DNA of 64,000 nt. Origin: Marisa cornuarietis (taxonomy: Eukaryota > Mollusca > Gastropoda > Architaenioglossa > Ampullariidae). The translations under genes were made by a program, and so were the position numbers. Shown in pieces: positions 12,901 through 24,769 of this stretch (position 1 is its first letter; each line of letters opens with the position of its first letter). Location: contig SMMW01000013.1 of assembly GCA_004794655.1 (NCBI GenBank), forward strand, positions 837,501 to 901,500, in the 5' to 3' direction. The notes under the pieces are model-generated. The model had not been told where the DNA came from. It did no database searches and saw only the letters and a list, made by a program, of their open reading frames with translations.

Positions 12901-15857
12901 CCCAGCAGACACCTGTACCGTGCACTGCGCCCTGATAGCGACACATACCGGTGATTCCAGACAGCGGACACTGAGCAAAAGGCCGTCGTGACGGAAGACT
13001 TAAAACCAGGCGAGAAGTGACAATCAACTTATGTCACCGGATATAGTGAAAGAAGGTGTGAGACCAGAAAAAGGTGATATCAGCGGCATGACGAATAGGG
13101 TTAGACCAGCCGAAACATGACAATGTAAACCACTAGGCGTGACAAGAGAATTCATGAGAAAAACCAGAGCTTAACCTGATATGGACACAAAGCAGAGATA
13201 ACAACAAAAACAAAACAGAAAACAGCAGAGACCGAGCAAGGCATAGGCTGTAATAGTCTTATCTATAGATCTGGTCAGTGATCGTTAACGTACATAGCAA
13301 GATTTTGCTATTTAGAAAAAAACAACTGCATAATGAAGATGTCTATGGAGACGATAGCTTTGACGACGACGACGACGATGATGATGATGATTGACTGACT
13401 GACAATACGTATGGAATAACTTTTCCAACACAGACAAACGCTTGTCCGACAACAATTTATCCTTTTAAACCGGAAGTATATAGACGAACGTTTGACCAAG
13501 TATGGCCAAGTTTGCCGGACTGTGTTAAAGATTCGTTCATATTTGTCCACTTAAGCTGTGCCATCCCAGATACAGACAAGAAGGTCTGGAGGAGCCAAGC
13601 GCTGCCTGCAACCACGACGATCGTGCTTTCTGGTGTGTGGCGGGGCACGTGCTGGATAGAGACAGACCTTGACAAAGCCATTGATCCATACAGCAGGGAA
13701 CGGGACGTTCTTCCCCTAAGAGTCCCCCCACACACACTAGAACCACTAGCATGATACCAGTATAGGGGCGTAAGGTGACAAGGTTGAAAATACACGAAAC
13801 TGCTGACCACGGCTTGCTGACAACAGAAGGTGTGATGCTGATTTTTTTTTTTTTTTTGGTCTGGGTGCAGCAGGACAGAAGCGGACTAAACAAGGTGCAG
13901 CAAAGATGACTTTTTACCAGGTGTGTTGGGGAAGAGCGAATGAACGCTGCTTTGAATCTAAATTTAGGGGGGAAGGCGCGGAAGCCGCCAGCACACGTGC
14001 GATGTGAACCGGGGGAGGGTTGAGGTGGGAGATTGGGGGGGGGGGGGAGAGCGATGACGCACGGCGCAGGAATGGACTACGATGCGCATCGCACACCAAG
14101 CAACCTGTCGTGAACACCACTCACGTACACAGCATCAGCCAGCGCCCTTCCACCACCTCCCACGCATCCCTGCCTGTCTGTGTGCATCAAGCCTTCACTA
14201 AGCTCCTTGCGAGTACTCTCTTTTGTGTGAAGAGACGTGCAGTAAACTGGGAAGCGGTTGTTCTAGGATTCCTTGCCTGACACAGAAGTTTGTCGAGTAG
14301 CAAAACTGGTGTCAGAATTCCTACCCGTAGAAGAAAGGGGTATCAGGTATCTGAAGTCATGAGATAGTTTCGGGTGCCATCCTCACATCTGTCATTCTCG
14401 CCTTACCTCGTGCAGCTTTCTTTGGGGTTTTGTGATCTCGCATCTGTGCTTAGGTGCTTAGGACGAAAGTTGGGAAAAAATATAGAACTAAATTGACTTA
14501 CGGGGGCCAGCAGCAGAGGTCCCATTCAGCTAATGTGAAGGCAGGCTTAGATGCCCGGCGCCGTATGACGCGAGGGTTAGTCGTCTCAAAACTGAAGAAT
14601 TCAGAGTCCAGTCTCTGTGGAGGATGTTACCCATGGGGCCATAGTTGGAAAGCTGTAGAAAAGATTCCCGTGGGCTAATATAGCATAAAAATATCCACGG
14701 GTGTCTGGAATGTGCGTCGTAGCTACTGAGACAAGAGTTCTCCTTGATTTCCCTTTGGCAACGGCTTATCATCACTTTATGAATACGGACACTGGCGGGT
14801 AACTGGGCGGCCCTGTGAAAATGAAAAGCATAGGGCTTAGGTTTAGGGCCAAGGTTTACGGTTGCGGTATTGACTGGGTGATGCAGACGACGTGTTGTCA
14901 CACGATTTCTGTAAACCTGTTCCCTGCTCCGCCATTTGTGTCTAATGCCACGTAGGCTGACTGAAGCCTCAGGTCCAAGTCAAAATTATTTTTAAAATAA
15001 CAGCGAGTATTTGCGTCTACTTCTCGCTTTGAAAGGTGATTTTGCAAGGTACATTTTGTAACGTGCGCCTGGTGCTTGCAGTCACTGAAATAGGATTGCG
15101 AGCATGTGCTGAATGTCACGTGTTGGTCTGACGAAAAGGCTTTCCAAACAGCCCCCACTCTTCAATACGATGTTAGTATTCCACAGCGAACACTTAGAAA
15201 ACACTTGTCTACGGCTTCAATGGGAAAGAGAGAACGGGACAAGATGAGAGAATAAAAAACATGTTGGAGTGTATCTATGAGTTCTCTTACTTACCTAAGG
15301 GTTACAGGTCATCCATGGTATCCTACAACCACACACAGTATGACAGCTCTTGCATATATCTGTAATATAAACCCTATGATACGCTATGATACAGAACATG
15401 ATATGATACGATATCACATAGGAATCGTGTACGAATAGAACGAGAGAGAGCTTTAAAACTCTGTTGAAACAATCCTTGAACTGCAAGTCCCTGGAGATGT
15501 CAGTACACGTGAACCACAGCACAAAGAGAAGACAAGCGAGGGGAGAGCGAGGTCAGGCTGCACCGACACGTCACGGAGCACGTGCCGCGACGCAGCTCTT
15601 AGTGACACGTCAAGGGCCTCCTATACCACCTGACGTCATAGCCAACCGCACTTTACAAACAACAGACAATAATGCACGTGCCAGCCACACAACCACAAGC
15701 ACTAACCTGCTTGAAAGTCACAGCTGAACAGACAGAGAGACTACAAACGCTTGTGGTCCTAACATTTATCCCAAGTCATTTCTTCGCAAGGCCACCAAAG
15801 GATGGTGTTATCGTCTTGACGGCGATAATCCTGTCCTTATCCACAAAAAAGGTTCTT

Positions 15858-15915
<58 letters not shown>

Positions 15916-16256
15916 GCACGCACGTACGCATGCACGCAGAGAACATCTCTTGTATTTTATTTACAAAGCCGTAAAATTCGTAAAGCGATGCTAGAAACAG
16001 AGTTTGACCGTTGATTTTGTTTGGCAGGTCTCCAGTTAGACTGTTAGAGGGATAATGACCCTCCACCTGTCTATTGGCCATTCCACCAGCCATTCCTTTC
16101 CCTCCGGACCGCCGACACTAATGGCACCTCACGCTTCTGATACCGGCATTTGCACGACTGGAGAAGGCTGGCACGCATTCCAGATTATAGTTATCTCCTG
16201 TGATTTCTTCAGCAGGGCTATATTTCTTATTGATCTCTTGGCTCTCTCGCTCACGG

Positions 16257-16292
<36 letters not shown>

Positions 16293-19200
16293 TTTCTCAG
16301 TAAGAAAGAGCACGCACAGGCTTGCGTATCGGGTAAGTGCAGGAACAGACCGACGTGCGTGTCTGCATACGTAATAGGCAGTAACAGCCAGCCCACTCGA
16401 GTAGCAACCAGTCCACTCCCGATACTTTCCAGTAACATCCAGCCTACGCCAGCGACTCCAGACACCCGACATCCCTTTGTTCCCTAGTCCCGCATGTGCC
16501 TGACGTCCAGCTTTCATCCCTACCCAGACCGAGATACTGTTGCTGCCTGCCGTAGTAACCAGAACCTCCGCCAGCAGACGCCAGAAAACAGTCGTCTGCA
16601 GCATGCTACACGGCCACACACTTGTTTCTCCCCAATCCCTCCACCTCCCCCGAAGTCAGCTCGAACTCCCTTCCCTACTCCTCCCGTTGCCGAACCAGCC
16701 CCACTCTCATCACTGCCGAAGCAAAATAATTTTCGCTCCCCCATGGTCGATAGTCCGAATTGGTGGTGGTAGTGGTGGTGGTGGTGGTGGTGATAGTGTT
16801 GCATGGCGCTGGTCTGCGAAAATTTACAGTCGATTTGCACGAGAAAATCAGTTGTCCGCGCGTGGGTCCTTCCTGGCATAAATCAAAGCTCATTGTTATT
16901 ATATTTTTTTTTTAGTGCATGACTGGTTGGCGGGGAGGACCAGTTTATGAAAGTTCTCGCTGCAAGTGGGCCTGCCGTATTCCGGTCACAGTCGCGACGC
17001 TTGTGATCTCGCGTCGATGAGCCGTCGAAAGTTGCGAATTGGGGGTCTCTGCGTGTCATCCGGGCAACTGGCGATGCTCTCGAGACGGCCAGCGCTGCAA
17101 GAACCAAAATAAAACCCTCAGGGGATCCCGAGCATCACGTCTCGGGCCTTGGAGTGCTGACTCTGGTATTCGACAGAGGGGTCCGAAACTTTCAGGTGGC
17201 AGGTATACAGGATGCACCTGCTCTTTTATGTCGAGAGAAAGCTTTGACGTCGGGAGAGATGAATGAAGCGAACAACAGACGGCGTTGAAAGTATACAATG
17301 TGCCCAAACAAGAAGCTCAAGACGGGAGGCAAAATGCAGCTGCGAAAAATCCCTCCCCCCTCTCCCACTGCTGATCTAGGAAATATATAAGCCCTCGCTC
17401 TCTCTATATTTATATATATATTTTTTTTCTTCGTTCCTTCTTTCTTTGGCGTTTTACTGTAGGAATGTGGAAATTAATGTACATCTCTAACGAGACACCA
17501 AGTACTTGAGAGAGAAATGTACGTGTGTGCGCGCGTGCGCGTCAGACCAACAGATTTTAGCCGTATGCATAGGACAGAGGAAGCGATCCGTGGAGTCACT
17601 TTCTGCCTTGTAGGAACTGGCGTCTGGAAAGAAGCAGGTGAGGGGACAGGCCATCGTAGTAACAATGGAGTAACAATAGAGTCAGGCTGACCTGGCTTAA
17701 AGAGCGGAAAATGGAAGGAGTGCCAGATGACGGCAATGACACGCCAACATCAGGAGCAGCTAGCAGCCCCTCCAACATGTACCACTTCGCGCCAGTCCAA
17801 GACCCTTCCTTTATTCACGCCTTTATGACATCTTTGTCACGATTATTGTTATATGTCTTTGTTCAGCAAAGATACAGCCAAATTTTAAAGTACCAATTAA
17901 AGGATTATGCCTATATGTCTGTTTCTGTTCTAGATTGTTTCATCTTGTCTTCCTTCCGGGGGCATGATTACACACCAGTAGTGATGGCTTCGTTCTGTAA
18001 GGGCCTTGAATCTCCATCATCATTGGCATCCATCATCAAACACCCCAAGAAGGAAGAGCCCTTGGCGTTATCCAGCGTAAAGCCCCAGGCTTACTTTACG
18101 TCCTTTGTATGATCAAGGATTTTTATTTTAAAAATGTTTGTAGAATCTCTGGACCTTTAAGAATGAGAATAATAAGAATTTTCTTTTTGGCCAAGTGAAA
18201 CTGTACTCGGAATATGACTGAATGATGGAAGAGACAAAACAAAAGAAAGAATAATCAGGCCTATTCTATACATATACACATACATACACACTACCCCTCT
18301 TTCTCACTTACTCTCTTTTCCACACTTCCTTTCTATCGCAGACACAGACACAGACATTGCCTCATAGACTGCAAAAGGACACATTCTTAGACACATCTCT
18401 TAAAAACTCGTGTCCAGACCTTAAACAGATTGCTTAACTTTCTAGTCTCCTCTAATATTCTAGTTAGCTGGTTTACTAAATAAGAAAGTGATTTCACGTT
18501 GAGGGACGGAAGTTACACTGTTCGATCAGGTGATGGAAGAGGGGCTGGAAGGACAAATACAAATTCTCGATAAGTAATAACGTGGCATGTCCAGAAAGAG
18601 CTACGTACCCCGAGAGGTTTGTAACCAGCAAATTAAGAACCGCATTGTTTTAGTGACAAGGACTTTACCACTGTGTCATTCATAGACCAAGTTTTTTTTT
18701 TTAAAGGATGAGAGTATCTTGCTATCTTGCAAATCCCAACCAATATTGTCTCCGTTACATTATCTTATTAATACATCTGTATTAAATATGTAGATTGCAT
18801 GTTGTATGCAGATTGCCGCTTCATATTTGCAAAATGGCGGAAATATTAAAACGGAGTGAGGAACTGTAATATTGTTCTAACACTATAAGCAATATAGATC
18901 TTCTTTACTTTTCGAACGCTGCACGCATGAGTGAGCACGGGTACTTCCCCCTCCTCTTCACGCACATGCGCGCGCTCCAGGAGCCTGATAAAAGCCACCA
19001 CCCTTGTGATCAACACCGAGTATACGCCTCCATGTTTTGCCACTCACAGGTGGTCCTGCCCACCACCTAATCCACCCACACACTCCCTCATGGCCCGACC
19101 TCCTATCGGTTATCGCACATGGATGATGATATAGGGAGGATGACCATCCCACAATCAACTACAACCTCCTTCGCTCCTACCCCCTTTCGTATCTTTTTGT

Positions 19201-22200
19201 AATCCGAAATCTACAGGTTAGTATTAGTGTAGTGTCCGAGTTATAAAATTAAAAATCAAACAAACCAAAAAGTAAAAAAAACACGAACAAAACTCCTCCT
19301 TTGTAATGGAGGTGCCATACGTACGTACAGTTTTACACGCAGCGCGCACTCACTCACACACACACACACACAACAGGCACGAACGCACGCGAGATAGGGA
19401 GAAATGAAAGGAGCAAGAGGGAGACTTGGGAGATGAGGAAGAGAGAATCGCGTGCATTCTGTCGTTATGTGCTGGGCACCAGCATGGGATTCACAATGGC
19501 ATAAAGACTCTAAGTGTTATGTACACTTGCGCAACTGTGGCTGCCAGAAATAGTCATTCAGACGCCATCGAGACGTCACTGCCTCTAAGTGAACTTCCGC
19601 GGGGTCAGGCCTAAGAGGTAAGGTTACGCTTCAAGAGCAGAGCACACCACACCACACCACACCACACCAAGTGTCATGCTGCACACAGCAACAGTCTGAT
19701 GCCGCTCTGCCTCTGCCACAGCACTGACGGAACTTTTATGCGCTCTGCTTTGGGGAGACAGGTCGCCCTCATCTACTAGTGATGATTGAAGAGTTTGAAG
19801 TACAGCAATGCAGAGTTCAGCTGGTTTAATCACAGTTTTACTGCAGTTGAGCAGGACATAAAACGTACACACGTTCAGAGAGCGATAACAAAACAGTAGG
19901 GTAGGAAGATGCTCAGCTTGGGAGGGGGGTGGTGGTGGTGGTAGGTAAACTCCATGCTGACAGTGAACGATGTTCACATTCTTGCCTCCTCGGGTGTTTT
20001 TTTTTTTTTTTTTTTTGAGGGGTGGCTGCCCTCCTTGCCCCGCTGGTTCCTACGCCGCTTAGAAATGGTTTTGTTTTATGTGAACAGTAACCCAAGAGGG
20101 GCTTTTACACAGCGCAGTTTCACCACGAAGTTACATATAACTCCGTGGTTTCACCATGGCAAAGATAGGCACCGGATGCACAGAGAACAGAACGTTACGG
20201 AAACGTGCGCCTTAGATGAGGCGATAGCCCTGTGACGAAAATGAAGATATCACAAAACTTGTTGAAAAGCGATGTACAATTTCCATGTTGTTTACACAAC
20301 GTTGACAGAAAGAATGCATCTGTGTTCACTTTTTCTGTTTACCAAAACTTCATGATGATGATGATGATGACCACTACGTACATCACGAGAAGGAGAATGA
20401 TGAAGAAAAACCAAGAGAGAAGATCCTAATACAGAACCAGTAACCACGTGGGAATACAAAGGCATATAGTGAAACACCTTAGGATAAAGCCTATCTACTT
20501 TCTCTACCATCCAGCCATGCGTTTGCTTCCAGCTGCTCGATAGGATTTGATCTCAAGGGATGAACGGCTGTTTACAACTTTCGCAATGCACATGATGCTA
20601 TCAGCACAGTTGTGCGATTCTGTAACCATAGCTGTTCCCACAGCCCTTGTTCCTGGACGTGTTGGGGGTTTGAACCTCTTCTGCTGACTGGTGCGCCACA
20701 CGCTGCACTGGCCGCTAGCACCACACCTACACTGGTTCTCACGCCGTTCGAGTGCAGACACACTGCTCTATATTCAGTGTAACGAATATCCGCTCGAGCT
20801 ATATCTGCCTGTTTCCGGGCAACGCGCTGGTGTTCTTGAGTTCTTGTCCATTAACAGTTTTTTAGTGCTTTTTTTGGTTCAAGATCTTACGCACTCCATT
20901 TTTTTCTTATGACTTGACTCAAGCCAGTACAAGAAAGTATTTCTCGCAAATCTGAGTGAATACTCTTATCTGAAAATGAGATTCAAGCCTCAGAAGCGTG
21001 ACCATCCATAGAATGAAGTATTAAAAAAAAAAAAACAGTCACCCAACCCTGTCGTCAGGATGGTACATGGGCCCACGTTATCAAAGCTACAGCCAAAGTG
21101 ACATCGGAGACCCTATGTTAAAGGACTGAATATGTTAAAGAGGCCAAAATCGTGGTCACTATAGACCTAACTTACGTTCCCAGCTCTCCGATTGACTGAT
21201 TGTGATGAGGATTCCCTATTTGTCGAGCTACGGTTCGAAAAAAGTATTACGATAACGCTTCTTTCATTACAAACTCTTTGCTCGTTTAGGTTTCTAAGAA
21301 TTTATGAGGTCGTGTACCCCTAAGGGAAGACATCTGCCCCTCGCATGTTTACTTCAAAAGGGATGGGGCCACATTACAGTTCTGTCGCAGCAGGTGGGGG
21401 AGGGGTAGCTCCTCCTGCACTCCCCTAGTGCGATACCAAGGTTACTCGTCTGGAACTGTGCCCAGGGTTCCTGCTTCCAAGATCGAAGATCTGGCCAAGA
21501 ATCTACCACGGTCGCTTTTCTTTCATCATTGTTCTTCACCTCCATTTTTCTTTGTATGCCTCGGACCCAAAAAGAAAAAAATACCTGAGGCAATAGTGTG
21601 TGAAATAGAACGCTAGGCGCCAGGAGATGTGTGTGTGTGTGTGTGTGCACGCTGTGGTGGTGGTATGATGGGCGCGGATGAGGGAGGGAAGAGGAGTTGA
21701 AATGCTTCTCGGAACTTGTTTAACGACGATAGAATTTGTAGTTAAACTAGTTGGATCTTCTTTTTTTTTTAACAAGGTCTCGGAGCTACGGGCCTGAAGG
21801 TGAGCAATTCAGGTCACGTGACTGGCAAAGGGAGCAAGTTTTACTCTTCGTCCGTATGTTGAATTTCTCGTCTGCACAGGGGCAAGAATCTAAGGCCCTG
21901 GCCCCTGTAACTAACCGAAGGCGATTAACACGTCTTCTTGTTAGTGCTATGTACTGAAATGCTTTTATGCTCAATTAACCAGAGAGAGATATGGACTGGG
22001 CGGATGGAGGTGGTGGGTATGATAAACGGACGGCTGTAAGGCCGTCACCGGCGGTTTATTATCTACGTTCTCAGGTTGAGAAGTGGTTGGAATGAGCAGC
22101 CAGCCATAAAAATCAAGTTACAGTTTTGTGACTAATCGACAAAATGATGAAAGACATGACAGTCTATGATACTGCAATCTTTGTTGTATACACACCCATT

Positions 22201-22748
22201 CACCCACCCTCCCACACAGGGTGGTAGTTAGAATGGGAAAAGGGAGTGCAACTGGCATCCCGAAGTATAGATAAATTATGGCTGTGGCCCCAGCAGAGGT
22301 ATGAGTCAAGTTGCGCAGTGGAAGGGCGACTAAGCGGAAATAACTCTGGCCCAACCTCGAGAATAACAAAATACAACCCGTTGTGCATATGAAAGAAACT
22401 TTCTACAACTGTAAATGGACTGCCTCAAAGTGTGTGTGCGCGTGCATATTTGAGATATCAAAGAGAAAGAGAGTGACAGACATACAGAGAGTGAGAAAGC
22501 AACAAGGGGAGAAAGAAAGAAATAATAAAGGCCCAGACTTACCAGTTTGTTGACTGGTCTATATGTTGTGCTACCGAAAAACCAAACATACTGTCCGCTT
22601 CGCCCTGGTGCACCAAGGCTGTGTCAGGATCCACATTGTAAGCCAACACGCTGCTCTCCCAAAACATCCCCAGCAGCACCGCAACCACAACATCCGCACG
22701 TAACCGCCTGCGCCGGTGTAGCGGCGCCCCCGCCAGACGGGACCTCAT
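8086..22748 (-). CDS. Integrin alpha subunit, alpha-4/alpha-9-like, 5' part (two exons)
   Basis: The coding parts seen are exon 1 (22543-22748) and exon 2 (8086-8207). Exon 1 ends in the split Trp codon TG and exon 2 opens with the completing G, so the phases agree. Integrin alpha chains are type I membrane proteins whose N-terminal beta-propeller binds matrix or cell-surface ligands together with a beta chain. Here a signal peptide is followed by YNVDPDTALVHQG, SMFGFSVAQH and then MLIGAPRAQ, which is the first propeller blade. This order and the YNVD start are known from the alpha-4/alpha-9 group (family knowledge). The intron between the exons is 14.3 kb. Exon 2 ends with one leftover G before a GTGAG donor, so more exons must follow, but I could not recognise any in positions 1-8085. 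No symbol is given because the alpha-4 and alpha-9 types cannot be told apart. Confidence 0.87.
9928..9971. repeat. (CA)n microsatellite
   Basis: An uninterrupted run of about 22 CA units in integrin intron 1. It produces long artificial Thr-His or Cys-Val frames on the two strands. Confidence 0.95.
10481..10588. repeat. Two-copy tandem duplication (50-57 bp)
   Basis: The unit begins GAGTGTGTGTGCGTG and ends AGAAAGAGAACTAGAACTCT. It occurs twice in direct succession (about 10481-10531 and 10532-10588). The second copy is longer by several GA steps. Confidence 0.85.
11118..12418. repeat. Long inverted repeat enclosing a minisatellite (foldback-like)
   Basis: The left arm (11118-11624) and right arm (12012-12418) are reverse complements over about 400 bp with scattered differences. 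Shared blocks include CCAATAGGTTCCGGAAAAGA near the outer ends, TCTAGGAAGAGGCAGTGGAA in the middle and AAGTCGTTGTGATTGCTGTTA (minus its last base) at the inner ends. The left arm has an extra pyrimidine-rich stretch at about 11162-11245. The 390 bp spacer holds a tandem repeat array. The layout resembles foldback transposons, which have long inverted repeats with internal tandem repeats, but a duplication turned end for end would look the same. I saw no transposase and no target-site duplication. Confidence 0.85.
11625..11880. repeat. 43-44 bp minisatellite, six units with TGACGTCA
   Basis: The unit is GTGTGGGGTCTGTGACGTCA, then GAAAAYMTACAGTGGGTGTAG. TGACGTCA begins at 11640, 11683, 11726, 11770 and 11872. 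The unit at 11814 has TAACGTTA instead. Spacing is 43, 43, 44, 44 and 58 bp; the last is stretched by GT and G runs. TGACGTCA is the palindromic cAMP response element bound by CREB/ATF proteins (established). Whether it is bound here is unknown. Confidence 0.9.
13361..13390. repeat. (GAC)n(GAT)n trinucleotide repeat
   Basis: A run of GAC units passes into GAT units. It lies in integrin intron 1 and is non-coding. Confidence 0.85.
15857..15937. repeat. Compound (CT)n(CA)n(CG)n microsatellite
   Basis: Three adjacent dinucleotide tracts (CT, then CA, then CG), followed by CACGCACGCACGTACGCATG. The second half alternates purine and pyrimidine and could form Z-DNA. A similar CT/CA compound lies at 16256-16292. 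Confidence 0.9.
16256..16292. repeat. Compound (CT)n(CA)n microsatellite
   Basis: A CT tract followed directly by a CA tract, like the first two parts of the compound repeat at 15857-15937. Confidence 0.9.
16761..16792. repeat. (GGT)n trinucleotide repeat
   Basis: About ten GGT units with one AGT interruption. It yields a poly-His-like frame on the other strand with no support as a gene. Confidence 0.85.
19643..19670. repeat. (ACACC)n pentanucleotide repeat
   Basis: Five to six units of CACCA/ACACC in integrin intron 1. Confidence 0.85.
22543..22748 (-). CDS. Integrin alpha exon 1: signal peptide and start of propeller
   Basis: The chosen ATG is at 22748-22746, with G at -3. It gives a basic n-region (RRRR at about residues 12-15), a hydrophobic core (DVVVAVLLGMF) and a likely cleavage after VLA, just before YNVDP. 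That leaves a signal peptide of about 36 residues. Two in-frame ATGs lie further upstream (22892 and 22832), but they would put about 30-50 polar residues before the hydrophobic core. The donor GTAAGT begins at 22542. The surrounding 22.6-23.2 kb is rich in G, C and CpG, as expected near a transcription start. A longer open frame on the plus strand over the same bases looks like its shadow. Confidence 0.88.
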
Positions 22749-23300
22749 CACCTGACCGTCGGCACGGCCACAAGACACTTTTCTGGCACCAAAACTCTCT
22801 GAAACGGTTTTCCTTCTCGTTGACTCGCACATCGCGACGATCAAAGCTGCTAATTCCCAACGGTACTGTGGCACTGTGGCGGCCAAGCCCACAGCTCAAC
22901 AGCGACACACTTTCTCCACTTGAACAAAAACTTTGTACAAAAGTTGCTGCACGAGGTACTTGCAGTCCCCTGGGCCGCACGCATTCGGCTGGTTCCGATG
23001 CCTTCTGCAACTCTCGCGAAGTCTCGCAGCCAGCCGCGGGACGAACGTCGGCAAGCGACGTTATGGGCGAAGCTCATCGCATCGACGCAGGGGGTGGAAG
23101 GATGGGAAGTGGCTGCGTATCGCGGGGAGGTGTGACGCGGTGTGGGACGAACCAATGAGCTATGCGCGCTGTACGCATTGCTTACCAGAGGGGTGAACAG
23201 CGTGAGGCGTGATTCTTTAGTTTTGTTTTCCCTAAGGGTATCGAGCAAACTCAAAAAGGGTGGCCCAGAGAATGTCTTTTAAATGTACCAGAAGCACTCC
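22749..23300 (-). promoter_or_regulatory. Putative promoter and 5' UTR region of the integrin alpha gene
   Basis: The region directly upstream of the exon 1 ATG is unusually rich in G, C and CpG for this window, up to about 23.2 kb. No TATA box is evident. This is inferred from position and composition only. Confidence 0.35.
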
Positions 23301-23417
23301 ACACAGGCGGTTTACTGAGATGACGTCGCTAGACTTGTAGTTTCTTGTTTAGCCTCATCGTCAGCACGCTATGCACGAAGGGGGCTCTCAGTGAGAGAGA
23401 GAGAGTGGGAGGAGGGG

Positions 23418-23584
23418 ATTGGTGTTTTACGCCGAGCCAGCAACTATATCACGGCAAGGCAGCCAGCCTTGTAAACAGATGCCTCATGTATAGAACAGTG
23501 TGCCCGAGACGAGAGCTGAACCCAGGACAGCCAACCCTCACTGTACTGGTGACAGGCACTAACTGTTGCGCCACCGGACCTCCC
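23418..23584 (-). repeat. tRNA-derived SINE, family A, copy 1
   Basis: Read on the minus strand, the head is GGAGGTCCGGTGGCGCAACA with an A-box-like TGGCGCAACAGTTAG, and then a B-box-like GGGTTCAGCTCTCG. The tail GCCGTGATATAGTTGCTGGC, followed by TCGGCGTAAAACACCAATCC, closely resembles the 3' end of the LINE at 58933-64000. A second copy lies 0.3 kb away. Confidence 0.75.
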
Positions 23585-23895
23585 AGGGTCTCAGAGAGTT
23601 GGCCATTAAAAAAAAAAAAAGGAGCGAAAGTACCAGGAGCAAGGAGTGTTGAGGGGCGTGCGCGTTCCCACGGTCCTGTTCGAGCTGGGAAAACAAACAT
23701 CATTTATAACCCTCTACTGACGTCTACAATCAACAGTCTTGCTGTGTGTGCAGATGGGTTTACACCCTATTTACGGCTGTGACCATAATTAATCCTGGCC
23801 AGTCTGCTATAGCCATCCGCTTGGTAACGTTGGTGACCGGCCGACTAGGTCGGGATAACCACAGCTGCCTCACTGGCTCATAATCTATCTTGGCT

Positions 23896-24052
23896 GGTTA
23901 ATGCCGAGTCAGTAGCTGAAACTATTTCACGGACAGACGGGACAGTCCTGTAAACACGTGCGTTATCCGACAAGAATTTATATGCGGTGTAGCCAAGATC
24001 CAAGCCTACCACCCTTGGTATCTTGGTGACGCCTATTGCGACACCGGACCGC
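23896..24052 (-). repeat. tRNA-derived SINE, family A, copy 2
   Basis: Same order as copy 1: the head GCGGTCCGGTGTCGCAATAG, a diverged B box (AGGCTTGGATCTTGG), a middle with TTTACAGGACTG, and the tail CCGTGAAATAGTTTCAGCTA followed by CTGACTCGGCATTAA. It is more diverged than copy 1. Confidence 0.65.
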
Positions 24053-24769
24053 ATATAAACAAATCACACATTTCTTACATTTTTGGACGTGCACACAGCG
24101 AGATCCAGCGGTTGGGCGCTAGAGGATAGCTGGCTAACTTGTAACAGTCATCAGTTTTATGAGGATCTTTATGATTGCTTCAGGTTACATCTCCATCAAG
24201 CGCCTACCAACATGCGGCATACCTACCACCTGTTGTTCTTTTTTTATGCATGAACTTATTATAATTATCTAGGCCTTAGTGTAGCTACATAAGACGTGCT
24301 ACAGGCCAACCCTTGTAGACGTACATATGTTTGTGCGTAAAATATTTTAATAGGCGTTTCTGGCCAGAGTAAAATTCATAGACAACGATGTTATGCATGC
24401 AGTTAAGTTTTGAATTTTCTGTAACGGCTGAAGAGCAAGGAGGGAATTACATGTCAGAAATGACAAGTATTTTGGTGGGTTCTTTGTTAAGATTATCGTA
24501 AATAACCTAATCTGTTAAAGCGTACACTGATGGATTTCAGGGGAATAAATAATGGTTCCCATTGTCATAGACCTTCCTTTATTTTGGGGGGTGAGGGGCA
24601 AGGTGCGGCCCGCGGATGTCTTTGGACCGGCCCGTGGGCCATAATATGAACTGTAGTTATTTTAATATTTCATTTTTTGTTTGTTTTAATCTCGGTTATT
24701 TTATCGAATATGGCTTGCCGGTGTTGTAATAGCGCAGTGACACGAATGTGTCATCGGTAGAGGTCGGAC

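Larger units (their letters stand above)
8208..22542 (-). other. Integrin alpha intron 1 (14.3 kb)
   Basis: This is non-coding sequence bounded by the exon 1 donor and the exon 2 acceptor. It contains several simple repeats, a 50-57 bp tandem duplication near 10.5 kb, and a long inverted repeat at 11118-12418. No open frame in it matched a protein family that I recognise. Frames of up to about 130 codons occur on both strands but lack conserved motifs. Confidence 0.75.

Noticed and set aside
13434..13754. Plus-strand frame of about 105 codons (PEVYRRTFDQVWPSLPDCV...)
   Set aside because: It looks protein-like in places, but I know no matching family, there are no clear splice sites, and a frame of equal length lies on the other strand.
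17711..18112. 133-codon plus-strand frame
   Set aside because: No recognised motif or exon context; it lies inside integrin intron 1.
22547..23158. 203-codon plus-strand frame
   Set aside because: It lies opposite integrin exon 1 and its GC-rich promoter, has no domain, and is explained by the CpG-rich composition.
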